NCBI RefSeq assembly: GCF_018223745.1
Contig: NZ_CP073653.1
Location: 4,514,001-4,578,000, forward strand
Direction: 5' to 3'
DNA length: 64,000 nt
Origin: Clostridium beijerinckii
Lineage (GTDB): Bacteria; Bacillota; Clostridia; Clostridiales; Clostridiaceae
The notes below the pieces were generated by a model, which was given only the letters and a program-made list of their open reading frames with translations, was not told where the DNA came from and did not search any database. The translations under genes and the position numbers were made by a program. Positions 63,791-64,000 of the stretch are shown piece by piece. Each line of letters begins with the position of its first letter. Positions within the stretch are counted from its first letter, which is position 1.

Positions 63791-64000
63791 TTAAATGCTA
63801 TTTTCGTAGAATGACAACACCCTATTAAAGAAAGAAAAAGCTATTTCATCTCTTTCAAAATACGATTCATGTTTAGAGCCTTTCATATAAACCACCTTAC
63901 AATCTTTAGCATGATGCGCAAACCTATTCTGTGCTTTTGGGATAACATGTGTATCATATTCAGCTTGAAATAATAGTATTGGTACCATTATTTTTGATAT
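63791..64000 (-). CDS. Alpha/beta hydrolase, C-terminal part (runs off the window)
   Basis: The last ~70 residues of a serine hydrolase of the lysophospholipase/monoacylglycerol lipase type. ILLFQAEYDTHVIP carries the catalytic Asp (Y-D) and GSKHESYFERDE the catalytic His; both sit at the expected spacing near the C-terminus. The frame stays open to the window edge, so the methionine inside is not the true start. The nucleophile Ser and N-terminal part lie outside the window. Confidence 0.8.
   Translation of the reverse strand: MSKIMVPILLFQAEYDTHVIPKAQNRFAHHAKDCKVVYMKGSKHESYFERDEIAFSFFNRVLSFYENSI

Noticed and set aside
1..64000. CRISPR arrays, tRNA, rRNA or prophage
   Set aside because: No regularly spaced repeats, tRNA-like cloverleaf with a conserved T-loop, rRNA core or phage structural gene was seen in reading both strands.

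Overview
The window is AT-rich chromosomal DNA that reads as Clostridium sensu stricto. The signs are AT-biased codon use, strong GGAGG-type ribosome binding sites, monoderm lipoprotein signals, a trimeric NAD-linked [FeFe] hydrogenase, ribonuclease J, intracellular alpha-glucan enzymes and dense chemoreceptor genes. The content suggests a saccharolytic, hydrogen-producing species near the C. beijerinckii/C. butyricum group. That placement is inferred from gene families, because no rRNA is present. I see no tRNA, rRNA, CRISPR array or prophage.

Layout. 0.1-9 kb: a chemoreceptor with an orphan solute-binding lipoprotein, a KimA-like potassium permease, then small genes (HNH protein, GNAT, a 51-residue helix-turn-helix-like protein, a glycerol-1-phosphate dehydrogenase-like enzyme, a small membrane protein, PspC). 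9-14 kb: a YjhG/YagF-type sugar-acid dehydratase with a FadR-type GntR regulator and repeated palindromic operators, plus an APC permease. 14-18 kb: a four-gene efflux operon (two adaptors, an MFS pump, MarR) with a palindrome on its promoter. 18-26 kb: a two-component system, two L,D-transpeptidases flanking a flavin amine oxidase, and a DtxR/MntR-type regulator. 26-27 kb: a decaying HxlR/FMN-protein pair. 27-31 kb: hydCBA, an electron-bifurcating-type hydrogenase. 31.5-34.1 kb: a complete IS66 element with an 8-bp target duplication. 34-35 kb: alanine racemase.

35.9-42.7 kb holds the most unusual locus: a tightly coupled operon of three different dynamin-like GTPases and one coiled-coil protein, probably a membrane-remodelling or membrane-protection machine. 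43-46 kb is pabABC for p-aminobenzoate. 46-49.6 kb has cyclopropane fatty acid synthase, an rRNA methyltransferase flanked by two copies of a ~160-bp repeat, and Hsp20. 49.8-52.6 kb is an IS982 element sitting on the stop codon of a chemoreceptor gene that also carries a frameshift. 53-64 kb: a MerR-methyltransferase fusion, a FlxA-like protein, a DegT aminotransferase, ribonuclease J, an alpha-glucan operon (GH13 amylase, pullulanase, DUF4931), a secreted repeat protein and the end of an alpha/beta hydrolase.

Most genes from 35.9 to 62.9 kb lie on the minus strand in short operons separated by clear intrinsic terminators. Start sites were moved from the longest reading frame wherever a ribosome binding site pointed to an internal start; each such choice is stated in the entry.
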